Shown here: one piece after another, positions 42,449 through 56,070 of the stretch | How positions within the stretch are numbered: the stretch's first letter is position 1 | How the letters are laid out: the number at the start of each line of letters is the position of its first letter | NCBI GenBank assembly: GCA_037447605.1 | Contig: CM074820.1 | Coordinates: 467,284-531,283, forward strand | Length of the DNA: 64,000 nt | Origin: Zygnema circumcarinatum | Taxonomy: Eukaryota > Streptophyta > Zygnematophyceae > Zygnematales > Zygnemataceae | Direction of reading: 5' to 3' | Notes under the pieces: generated by a model | Told to the model about the DNA's origin: nothing | What the model saw: only the letters and a program-made list of their open reading frames with translations | Database searches by the model: none | Program-made: the position numbers and the translations under genes

Positions 42449-44590
42449 ATGGGAGGCGTTTCACGTGTCGCAATCATACTGATCTCTGTGGTTCTATGCT
42501 CTCAGTTAGCCGCAGCGCAGGAGGGAGAACGAATACTATTCACCACAAAGCCGGAGTCGTCCCCGGGGACTGTCTCCCTGCAGGGGGCGGAGGGGCTCAA
42601 CCTGAGCATCTCCCCGACGACATTCCGAATTCAGGGTCCGAATGAATTTTTCATCTTCCCCAACCAGGTGTGATTGATATCTTGATGACTTTGGCAAATC
42701 GTTAGTGATTCTGATGAACGGGTTTCATCGCTGACTTTCATATTGTTATATTTTTATATATTCTACAGGTTCTGCGTGAATGGAAATGGGGGAAGTGGAA
42801 GAGGTCACGGATGTGTTTTTAGTACAGAAAAATACATTTTGCGGCTTTCTGCGGGGATGTGTTCTGTTTGGTTGACATTGAATTCATGTGATTGAATTAT
42901 CCGTATTTCTGAGTTATTGCAGACTTGGCGGTGGGCGGTGGCGAACCTGACCACACTTCCCGATTCCTTCAACGTGACGGCGACGCCGTCTTACCTTGCA
43001 CCGACGCAAGTCACGCTCGTCCGCCCATCGATAGACGTGACAGGTAGATCTGTGCTTCAAACTGAAACAAAACATTCAATTATGCGTTTTTTTGCTAGTA
43101 CGGCTCGCCAATATGAAGCCTCGGTAGCTGAAGTCTTTGCAAGTTGGTACTGTGGGTTATAACAGAGGGATAGGGAGAGGAAGCAGAGGGAGAGGAGCAG
43201 AGGGAGAGGAGCAGAAGGAGAGGGAGAGAGAGAGGGAGCAGAAATAGAGGGAGAGGGAGCTGAAGGAGAGGGAGCAGAGGGAGAGGGAGAGGGAGTTCCG
43301 TTTGAACTGAGAGGGCGGTGCGCTGTTCCACTGGTTTCTAAACTGCAACAGCGAACCCACGTTTTGCTGTTTCACTGATTACTCCTAGAACTTTAACAGA
43401 GAACGGTGCGTTCTATGTTCAACAGGTGCGAATTTTGTCCCGGACAACCAGGGCCGATTTTCCTTCGAGACGGAAAGCCTGAGCCTCCGCGTGGCGAGCA
43501 TTCAGGGGAGCTTCCTGGGCACGCCCATCACTCAGAACAATCTGGACCTTCCGATTCCACCCGATCAACAGCCGCGGATCAACGGCCAGTTTTTCGCCGC
43601 AGACGTTCGACATCTTGACCCACTTTGACTCTATTTGACCATTCCTGACGCATTATGACTTTTGTCGTTTGTGGTTTGTTGTTATTGGATGAGTTTAACT
43701 GACGGTGGTGTTCCATGCGCTGGTTTTGCAGAACGAGCAGATTGAACTGGACGCACAGACTCTGACGTCAGTTGCGGTCAGGTGCGTCATCCCGTTTTCG
43801 GGGTTTGGGGTTTTGGGGTTCGAACCGTTCTAGAGCATGTTGTGTTCACATGGGTTATGTCCTACACCATCCATATATGTTGTACCATGAGAACTTTAAA
43901 GCATGACTTTGTTCGCATCCATGTTGATCAATGTTGTTGCCGTGAACAAATTCAAATCATGACTGTTTGCATCCATGTTAATTAATGTTGTTGCCATGAA
44001 CAAATTCAAAGCATGACTTCGTTCGCATCCATGTTGATCAATGTTTTGTTGCCGTGAACAAATTCAAATCACGACTGTTTGCATCCATGTTGATCAATGT
44101 TTTGTTGCCATGAACAAATTCAAAGCATGACTTCGTTCGCATCCATGTTGATCAATGTTTTGTTGCCATGAACAAATTCAAAGCATGACTTCGTTCGCAT
44201 CCATGTTGATCAATGTTTTGTTGCCATGAACAAATTCAAAGCATGACTTCGTTCGCATCCATGTTGATCAATGTTTTGTTGCCATGAACAAATTCAGAGC
44301 ATGACTTTGTTCCCATCCATGTTGATCAATGTTGTTGCCATGATCAACTTCAAAGCATGACTTTGTTCCCATCCATGTTGATCAATGTTGTTGCCATGAA
44401 CAAATTCAAAGCATGAATCTGTTCGCATCCATGTTGGTGCAGGGATGTCCTCCGAGCCCTTAACGCTCCATCCCCTGTTCTGAACGCCGCGGGCGACGGA
44501 GCCATCAACTTCAACATCACTTTGCAGGCGTTCGGCGCATACCCCGTCACGCCCTTCGCCGCGCCTCCATCCCCGGACGAGTTCTACTAG
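42449..44590 (+). CDS. Small secreted protein, family not recognised (5 exons)
   Basis: Exons 42449-42667, 42923-43043, 43426-43604, 43732-43781 and 44443-44590 join in phase to give 238 residues ending in TAG. The N-terminus is a clear signal peptide (VAIILISVVLCSQLAAAQ), so it enters the secretory pathway. The mature part is rich in Asn, Pro, Thr and hydrophobic beta-type stretches (EGLNLSISPTTFRI, QGRFSFETESLSLRVASIQG, DGAINFNITLQAFGAYPVTP), has potential N-glycosylation sites (NLS, NLT, NVT, NIT) and no cysteine that I can see after the signal peptide, consistent with a small beta-rich extracellular protein. The donor after exon 3 (GTTCGA) is weak, and the rest are ordinary. I do not recognise a named family. 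Confidence 0.72.
43160..43295. repeat. GGGAGAGGAGCAGA repeat in intron 2 of the secreted-protein gene
   Basis: Tandem purine-rich units (GAGGGAGAGGAGCAGA type) in the intron between 43043 and 43426. Confidence 0.85.
43880..44438. repeat. About 60-bp intronic minisatellite
   Basis: About nine units of GTTGCC.TGAACAAATTCAA plus GCATGACT, TCGCATCCATGTTGATCAAT. It fills the last intron, and the final unit runs into the splice acceptor (CATCCATGTTGGTGCAG, exon from 44443). Confidence 0.92.
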
Positions 44591-45125
44591 ACACTGGCGA
44601 CATCATCGAGACGCGTGCAACATCATTGGAAGCCCTTTGAGAAGCATGTTGACATCCGTCCTTGAAGGGTCCTGCTAAGCGATACCTAAGGGGCCGAGTA
44701 CAAGCAGGAGAGGGAGTTTTTGAGTCACTTATAGCACGTTCACACTATATGGAAGTGACGAATAAAGGCGGTGTTGGTGTCGTTAGTTTGTATATGAGTA
44801 AGTGACGGAGATAGGTTCGTCTTTTGTATAGATGGAAGCGGGCGGGTTTCAACATTGTACATTGCATAGTTTTGAACAACATGATGGTGAGGTTGTGTGG
44901 CATGCGATTTGCATGACATTGCGTTTCATGATGTTGGTGAAAAGACCATGCGACGTGCATGATGGCCTTTAGGAAAGTGTGCACATTTCTACATGTAAAA
45001 AAGCAGGACGTAAAGAAAGTTCCAAAAGATCGTTGCGACTGCTGGAAACATGCTCTACGAATAACGACTAATAAGATAATAAGCTAGTAAGATAAACGAT
45101 ATATTGTTGGATAGCAAGCAACCAT

Positions 45126-45167
<42 letters not shown>

Positions 45168-46442
45168 CATCGCCCCTGACAGGCAACTGCGCGCCTTTTT
45201 CGGCGTCGGCTCGTGATCGCCGCTCGCGACACTCACCAAACTCCCGTTCTATGCACGCACGCCGCGTTTCACTGAGCGAGAACTGGGACAGGGACTCCGT
45301 TGAATGTGCCCTGTTAAACGTGGATCCAATCACGGCTTGCCACGTGTACAAGTTTGTTGACGTGACAGAACCTGATTGGTCTGGTTGAGACACAGGCCGC
45401 TTAAATGGTCGGCGGCGCCTTTCAGGCCTAAGGCTTCTCCTGCATTGCAGGATTTGCAGATGTTCAATTTTTTTTCCATTTGCAGGTATTATTGTTCTGT
45501 TCGTTTCAAAAACATCTGATATTTCGTTCCTGCTGGAATAGTTTGAAGAAATTTGAAGAGAAAAATGTTCAGGCGCTAATTGCAGGGAAGGTTTCAGGGA
45601 GTGGAGGGAGAGTGGGGCTATGGGAAGGAAGGGCTGAGGAAGAGGGAGGACGGAGGAGAGGGAGGTAGCGGGTAGAGGGAGACGGAGGAGGGAGAGAGGG
45701 AGTTCTTGAAGGAAGAAGCCATGAACATATTTTTGCGGAAACTGAAGGCAGGAGTTTGTTTAGTCATGCACCGCTTCAACAGGACCAACAGGTGGCAACA
45801 GCGAGAGTCTCCAAACATTTTTTAAAACAAATAAGAATGAAAATATGAAGACTTCTATTGCTCAAGAAGAAGAAATTTACTCTCCCTTATTTATACCATC
45901 ATTGTTTGCAGATTAGAGATACCAGCAATTTCGAATCTAGCAATTGCTTGTTCATATGTGAGGCTCATGTTTCTCTCTTTTTCTGTCAGTAAATAACAGC
46001 TTTGAATGTATTGTTACCTTTTCCGGCTGGCTGCCTCCTGCATCTGTAAACAGTTTTCTTCCTTTCATTCTATTCCTTTTCATTTCTTTCCTTCCGGTGC
46101 TTCAAGGATTCCTTTGGTGCTGTACTCTGTTTGACATTTAGCGAGTACATATTGAAAATTATCAAGCAGAGGATGTGGAGCATTTCATTCAAATCTGATT
46201 TCTTTCTGATTACTTCATTTTTTTCAGGTAGAAAGAAATCTGTCTACAAATGTTGAATCAATAGTTAATTATCCCTAACATCTCTGAAGTTAAATTATTA
46301 TCATCAGCTACAATCATTTTCAGACATCCAGCTGACACACGGGATGAGTCAAATATTTCCAGTGATCTTGCTCGCTTTTATCATTGACTGCCTGCCATAG
46401 TCACAAAATGTTAGAGTCGAAGCATTGTTTACTCGCTGATAA
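44591..46442. other. Intergenic, no gene seen
   Basis: Holds the 3' flank of the secreted-protein gene, a (GGGCAT)n run at 45128-45169, a promoter-like pair (GGATCCAATCACGG, CCACGTGTAC, GATTGGT) at 45324-45385, a purine-rich stretch 45590-45705, and AT-rich DNA to 46442. Confidence 0.5.
45128..45169. repeat. (GGGCAT)n hexanucleotide repeat
   Basis: Seven consecutive GGGCAT units. Confidence 0.95.
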
Positions 46443-46658
46443 GTGTCTATGATACTGCAAGTGTGCAGGAGGAAATGGCTGGTGAGGAAGAGGAGCTCAA
46501 AACGTGACTACTCTGAACTGCTGAAGCGGAGTGCCTGGTTGGAGCAGAAGCTTGCAGAACGGCATGCTCGCAGGGTGCTGCTGAAGCAGGAAGATGGAAG
46601 CAGGCTGCGTGATTCCCAGGATCCTGATGCGCATTTGATTGACAAGATGAGCTACTGA
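46443..46658 (+). CDS. Possible terminal exon of an unidentified gene
   Basis: A 71-residue highly charged frame ending in TGA (YSELLKRSAWLEQKLAERHA, DPDAHLIDKMSY). A GTGTGCAG acceptor sits at its start (46463-46470), so it could be a last exon, but I found no upstream exon and another frame across the same acceptor closes quickly. It could equally be a chance frame. Confidence 0.2.
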   Translation: MSMILQVCRRKWLVRKRSSKRDYSELLKRSAWLEQKLAERHARRVLLKQEDGSRLRDSQDPDAHLIDKMSY

Positions 46659-48093
46659 CAAGGCACACTTCATTCGTGATGCTCAGCAGGTTTCAAGATT
46701 CTCATACAGTTGAATGCTTTTTGTAGGCAGCCAAACTTTCTTGACCTTTCTCAAGTCACGGCACCTCACGTCACATCATGTCAGTTCACGCACGTCAAGT
46801 CAAGTTGAGTCTAATAAAGTCAATGGCCTCAGCCTTGTTGCTTGTGTCACTGAAAAGGCATCCTGGTCGAAACGAAAACTTTTCGGTCAACAGATCACTG
46901 AAAGAATGTTATCTGGTTGATTTGCTTCAATTTTTTGTGCATCCCATGCTTTATAGTGACCGATCAGACTGCTCTTTTCTGTTTTGAAATGTTTCGTTTA
47001 TATTGATGGATCTTCAGAAATTCACAATGTTTCTGTAAATTTTAGAGTGTCGGGGAGACGAAATATCACTACTTCAATACTTGGTATCTTTTTGGTAGAA
47101 AGGTCACGTCTTCCAAGGAATTAGCTCCCAGCTGATAAACTTTTCATTAGGAATTCGGTCGGCCGACTATGTGATTACCAATGGTTGCAACCTATGGCAA
47201 GGATTGGCGACCCTCTGAATGATTGAATCTCGTGGTACCAGTGCCAATAAGTAGGTAGGTCTTGGCAATGGACAATGCTTGACGACCATTGAATCCAACG
47301 ATCCAATGGTTGGCAGCATCATTTGAAGCTCGAAGTCTACTCCGCGATTGTCAGATGCAAACTCAACGTCTCCACATTATATGAAGGCGATTTGCTTTGA
47401 CCACAGAGAGGATCCAAACGAAGCCAAACTGATGACTAAAAAATTCACTTCTCAAAAGCAAAAGAAAAAGTAGAAATAAACAAAGAAAAGGGAAGAGAAA
47501 AATGGCATTGATCTCACGATGGCGATGTCATCAAATATGCTCCCAATCCCAACCCAAAAACGAAGACAAGCCGTACATTCGTACAGCCGTACAATCATAC
47601 GACCGTACGGCTACGCGGCTTTGTTCATTCCCTCCCGCGTGGCGCTCGAGGCAATGATGATGACGCCAGCGCCGCCATGTGCGACCGATTTGCTGTCGTC
47701 GGCTTCGCTCATCATTTCCTCGTGAATAGCCGTAGAACAGTAGAGCTCCAGTAGCGTCCAACTGACTCAGTTTGCCAGCTGGCACCAGCATGGCAGCGGG
47801 CGTGTGCCGCGTGGCGGCCGGAGAGTGGGCCGTGGGCATCGTAGGAACAGCCCCAGCCAATGGTGTGGCGACACGTGGCGTCAGGGCTGTGGGGGGTGAG
47901 TAAGATAGGGAAGAATTGATAAAGTGTTTTTTTTTTTTTCCCGAATTCTGAACATGAAATTTTTATGAAATGAAAAGAAAATATGAAAATATGAATGCAT
48001 TGCATTTTTTTTTTTTGCATCGAAACTGTCCATGTACTTTTTTTTTTGTTCAATTCATGGTTTCTTAATTTTTCCCTTCTTTCAAACGCGCAG
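46659..48093. other. Intergenic, no gene supported
   Basis: AT-rich to 47490, then a partial copy of the 35772 inverted-repeat element (47503-47545), a GC-rich stretch 47600-47900 with a possible transit-peptide-like start (MMMTPAPPC at 47655-47681) that I could not splice in phase to the gene downstream, and poly-T runs at 47920-48065. Confidence 0.45.
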
Positions 48094-49646
48094 GATCTGA
48101 AACGAAACTTTCGACTTCCCCATCAGCCCTAGCTTCCCCCCAAACCCTAATTTCTTCCAAAACCCTAATTCCCATCAAAACCCCTAAAACCCTAATTCCT
48201 TTCAAAACCCTATCTCCCCTCAAGACCCCTAAAATCCTACGCCCTCTCCCCGCCTGCCACGCGTCCTTCCAAGACGACCTCCCATTGGTCGCCGCCATGG
48301 GGGCGTGCCTCGTGGTTTCTGGAATTCCGCTCATTTTTCCGACCAAGGGACGAGGCGAAGACGGGGAAAAACGGAATGAAATTGAGAGGGAGATCGTTTT
48401 AGGGTCTTCGGAAGTGCGCTACGGCGCCATGACGGTCATCGGATTCATCCCGCTCTTCAACTGGCTGGTGAGGGGTTTAGGGTTCGGGGTTTGGGGTTTA
48501 GGGTTAGGGTTTAGGGTTTAGGGTTTAGGTTCTGGGGTTAAGGGTTTAGGTTCTGGGGTTTAGGGTTTAGGTTCTGGGGTTTAGGGTTTGGGGCTTGGGG
48601 TGTGGGGTTCAAGGTTCAGGAATCTCAACAGAAAGTGTCTCCTCAAGGGAGACCGTTGTATGTTCTCAGTTTCAGTTCTCAGTTGTAGACTCCCTGAAAG
48701 CACAGACTAGTCTACATACGAGAGCGAGTTCCGTTATCAGTTTAACTGACATGGAACGCGTGCTTTTTGGGGAATGGTTGGGGAAATTGTGGGAAATAAT
48801 TACAAATCTAGACCTGGATTTTTGCGTATTTGGATACGAGGGAAATTCGATATCTCATTTTTGGAATCGTCTACGCCGCCCCATACTTGAAGTAGGTACC
48901 CCCTAAATCCCTAAAAACCCAAAAAAGAATCATCTTTTCTTATTTATTCACGTGCAACACATTTTCCTTCATTCGATTGTTTTCTAGAAGATATTCTACA
49001 CCTCCACAAAGAAAAGTTTTGGGGTCTCAAAGGGAATGTTGGAGGGTTTTATATTTCTAGGGTTTAAGGCCTTGAACATTCTGGAAACTTTTATGGGAAA
49101 ATTTGCAACATAACGGATCCTTTTTTTGCACAAGTCGCAAAAAAGCTAACTTTTTTTTTCCCTTTTTTTCACTTTTTTTTGTACGGCAGAACAGGGTTGA
49201 GCCTGTCACCAGATGACAGCTGGGTGCCTCTCCTCAGCGTTTTCTTGTGCGGAGTACACGTCCAGGTACACTGAACCTGACCGCAGATTCATCCCCCCTG
49301 GACTCCTTTCCGCATCTTGTTTCTATTCCTCTGCCAAACATTGGCATCCCAACTCATATACTGTACCGAATAGAGAGTTTCAAGAGTTTTACATTTTTTT
49401 TTTTTCTGTAGGGGTGTAGGGTTCAAAGTTAACGTTTAATTTTTTCCTTTTATATACATATTTTTCATAAGTGCTTGGGGGGGGGAAGGAATTACATCGC
49501 AGTTCGATAAATTTGCAGAGGACTCGGAGCCCCTGCTAAAGACCGCTCCTGATTGGTCGAAAAAATTGAGCATTCGAGAGATAACAAAAGCCCTCTCAAG
49601 TTTGAATCCGAATTCGAATTCCCAAGAGGTAAACCCCATCTTTTGA
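48094..49646 (+). CDS. Plastid-type small membrane protein, family not named (5' end open)
   Basis: Exons 48094-48467, 48812-48891, 49190-49265 and 49503-49646 join in phase and end at TGA 49644-49646. Exon 1 opens after an acceptor (ACGCGCAG) with a Ser/Thr/Lys/Pro-rich, acid-poor stretch that looks like a transit peptide. The mature part has a hydrophobic segment (VAAMGACLVVSGIPLIF), a short charged loop, then GAMTVIGFIPLFNWL followed by TWIFAYLDTREIRYLIFG and IVYAAPYLK, and a later GLSLSPDDSWVPLLSVFLCG. This pattern resembles a family of small conserved plant plastid membrane proteins, but I cannot name it with certainty. The start codon must lie in an upstream exon, because a TAA precedes the acceptor in frame. 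The first Met in exon 1 (48297) would remove the targeting region. Confidence 0.65.
48470..48605. repeat. TTTAGGG-like repeats in intron 1
   Basis: GGTTTAGGGTTTAGGG and GGTTCTGGGG variants, directly after the donor at 48468. CCCTAAA-type units also lie in exon 1 at 48140-48235, where they encode part of the Lys/Thr/Pro-rich targeting stretch. Confidence 0.85.
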
Positions 49647-50895
49647 CCCAAGAGAGACTGTGAGAGAGAGGGATGGGGAGAGGGAGGGAGGAGGGGGAGG
49701 GAAGGAGAGAGAGAGAGAGATAGGGAGGGAGGGAGAGGCGGTGGGGAGGGAGAGGGGAAGGGAGGGTAAGGGGAGGGTGAGGAGTGGAGCAAAAGGGTGG
49801 GCGATAGAGAGGGGAGGGAGGGGTTGGGAAGGAGGGAGAGGGTGAAAAAGGAAGAGAGAGGGAAGCGAGAGAGGGAGAGAGGGAGGGGAGGGACGGGAGG
49901 GACGGGAGGGAGGGGAGGGAGGAAGAGAGGGGGAGGAGGAAGCGAGAGAGTGAAGCGAGGGAGGGAGGGAGAGAGGGAGGGGAGGGAGGGTAGGAGCTAT
50001 CTTTGTAGTTTTTGCTTGGACATCTTCTTCACTTTGAACTTTTTTTGGGTCTCTTTTTTGTTCTGGGCGAGAGCAGAAAAGGAGAGAGGAGGAAGAGGAG
50101 GCGGCGCGGAGGTCGTTGGAAGAAACAAAATGGGAAATGAGACAATGGGATAAAAAATTTAAGCAGACGGAACGAAACGGAAGCAAGGACCCCGAAAGTG
50201 ACAAATAAGAGTAGAAGTTCCATGTGAGGGCAATTTCAGTTCCAGTTTCAGTTTGGATTTTTTTTGCGCATCAATTTCCGTGCTTTATCTCACTTGCGTC
50301 ATTGAACGCAATTTTTGGAGGAAAGAAAATCGAGGTCAAGTTTGGTGCTCTAGGGGCAAGGGCCCTTAGAATATGATGCTTTTCTTTTCTTTTTGGGGTC
50401 GCCCGGTTTCAGTAGTGAGTGGATTTTTCGATCGGATGAATTGTAAATATTTTCGGAAAAAAAAAAGCCCTTCAGCTGCCCCGCACTGCATTTTTTTGGC
50501 TCTCGATTTCTGGCAGTCGGCCAATCGGTGCCCCCTTCTGTGTCAGCCGTGACGCGACGTGACGTGACGTAATCTAAATTTGCCATGATGCCATTTTCCT
50601 TTCGATGTAAATTTGTATTACGTAGGGAGACATGTCATGACGTCACATACATGAATTCTCATGACGTCACTCATGAAATGAAGTGAAACAAGGCATGACA
50701 TAAAGTGTTGTACCGTACGAACATTACATGACGTAACATGACGTAACGTGATATATCTTAACATGACAATATATGATATGTGATATAATATGACATGAGA
50801 TACATATTTAGGGTTTGAGGTTTTTAGGGTTTTCCCCGCTCCCCAAACCCCCCTTGGCAAAGTCCTGAACCCGAACCCCTTATATAAAAAAGCCG
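49647..50895. other. Intergenic: purine tract and TGACGT cluster
   Basis: 49660-49990 is GGGAGG/GAGAGG purine repeat. 50240-50520 shows nothing notable. 50540-50790 holds many TGACGT/ACGTCA motifs, listed separately. The far end is the 3' flank of the TraB gene. No coding frame other than repeat translations. Confidence 0.55.
50540..50775. promoter_or_regulatory. Cluster of TGACGT/ACGTCA motifs
   Basis: GACGCGACGTGACGTGACGTAA at 50548-50569, CATGACGTCACATAC near 50636, CATGACGTCACTCATG near 50661, and ACATGACGTAACATGACGTAA near 50726. Such TGACG cores bind TGA-class bZIP factors, but here they sit in a degenerate CATGACGTA-type repeat, so a simple tandem origin is also possible. Confidence 0.35.
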
Positions 50896-54589
<3,694 letters not shown>

Positions 54590-54930
54590 CCTATCGGAGG
54601 GCGCCACGTGGCTTCGCACGCGGGAAGACGGACTTTAAGGTTTCTAGGGTGTTAGGGTTTTTTTTCGCACGTGGGACGGCGGACGCCTGTTGGAGTCAGC
54701 TGTGTGGGGGGGATGAGGGAGGGACCACGTCACGTTTATGACCGTACTGTACCGTTTTCCGTCATTTCGTACGATATGACATTTGTACGAAAATATTCGA
54801 CACTGCTCGTCACATGACGTTATGTCATTGTCGGTGAGGCATCCGGGCAGCAGGAAAAAAATATAAACATTGTGGGGTTGCGCGCGGGCTTCAATGCCGG
54901 ACCAGAAATGCAAAGCTTTGTCGGAAAAAA

Positions 54931-55545
54931 GGAAAATGATACAGCCGCCCCACTTTTTGGATATCCGCGCCCCCTTTCGGGAAAATTTGTACTTTCATTT
55001 TGGCTAATCACGCCCCCCCCTTGGATCTTTCGGGAGGAGAGATCTTGTCGACAATCGGACCCCGCGCCTCGCGCGCAGGATCCGACCGTGCACCGACGTA
55101 CGGCGCCGCGCATCGCCGGCCCGCGAGATGCGGTTAGCCTACAGAGATGTTGTCCTTACCTGACCCATTTGGGTCCAGGTTGCCACGTGGCAGTCTGCCA
55201 TTGGACAGCCTTGCTTCCGGTCCCCCATGCCGTCGAACCCCCTATCGCCATGGGGGACCGGAAACAGAGCTGTCCAATGGCAGACTGCCACGTGGCTACC
55301 TCGGACCCAAAAGGGTCAGATGAGGACAACATTTCTGTAGGCTTCGCGGGCCGCCCCGCGATGCGCGGCGCCGTACGTCGGTGCACGGTCGGATCCTGCG
55401 CGCGAGGCGCGGGGTCCGATTGTCGATCAAGATCTCTCCTCCCGAAAGATCCAAGGGGGGGGCGTGATTAGCCAAAAGGAAAGTACAGTTTTTTCCCGAA
55501 AGGGGGCGCATATATCCAAAAAGTGGGGCGGCTGTATCATTTTCC
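54931..55545. mobile_element. 615-bp palindromic element, uninterrupted copy
   Basis: Arms 54931-55225 and 55245-55545 are near-exact inverted copies. It starts GGAAAATGATACAGCCGCCC and ends with the inverse. Paired landmarks: TTGGATCTTTCGGGAGGAG, GATCCGACCGTGCACCGACG, TTGCCACGTGGCAGTCTGCC, GACAGC.TTGC and CCGGTCCCCCATG. It matches the split element at 22676-24872. Each arm contains a CACGTGGC and a CCATTGGAC motif. No coding. Confidence 0.88.
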
Positions 55546-55629
55546 GGAAAATAATCCTTTTCTTTCAATACCGTACCGTACTGGATCGTACGAAATGAAC
55601 ATTTCGTTTTCGTTTCGTAAAATTGAACT

Positions 55630-56065
55630 TTTGCTGTATTTAGGGTTTAGGGTTTTGGGTTGCGGTTTCAGGATTAGGGTTTTGGGATTTTGAGGTGTAG
55701 GGATTAAGGGTTCAGGAGTCTCCCGCGAGCCAATTCCGACCCAAGGGACCGACCGCAAGGGTTCAGGGTCGAACTAAATCTCAAAACTTTCGGGGGTTCA
55801 GGGCGGGCAGGCCTTCCCGGGACCGTTTGTCGATTCCCATGGTTCCATGGTTTGGGATTGAGCGCGATGTTACAGTTCTACGGCTTTCAGTGATTTTTAA
55901 ATTTTAAGACTGGGAGTCGAATTTAGGGTTTCAGTGTGTTTTGTTTTCGCGTTTTAGGATCGAGGAGCATGGCTTCAGGGTTTATGGTTCGTTAGGGTTT
56001 GGGGTTCAGGGGTTAGGTATTAAGGTTTGAATTTTAGAGTTGAGGGTTCAGGGTTGAGGGTTTAG
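55630..56065. repeat. TTTAGGG-like repeats upstream of the IMP1-like gene
   Basis: Degenerate TTTAGGGTTTAGGGT and GGGTTCAGGGTTGAGGG units in the promoter or 5' UTR of the plus-strand gene. Confidence 0.75.
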
Positions 56066-56070
56066 AGTTG

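Larger units (their letters stand above)
54590..56070. other. Intergenic between the TraB and IMP1-like genes
   Basis: 54590-54640: TraB upstream region with CGCCACGTGGC. 54641-54930: AT-rich with a GACCACGTCACG site. 54931-55545: the palindrome listed separately. 55546-56070: TTTAGGG/GGGTTCAGGG-like repeats that run to the ATG of the IMP1-like gene. Confidence 0.55.

Noticed and set aside
43805-43835. tRNA T-arm-like GGGGTTCGAACC
   Set aside because: No matching acceptor or anticodon arms around it; it lies in an intron just before the minisatellite.
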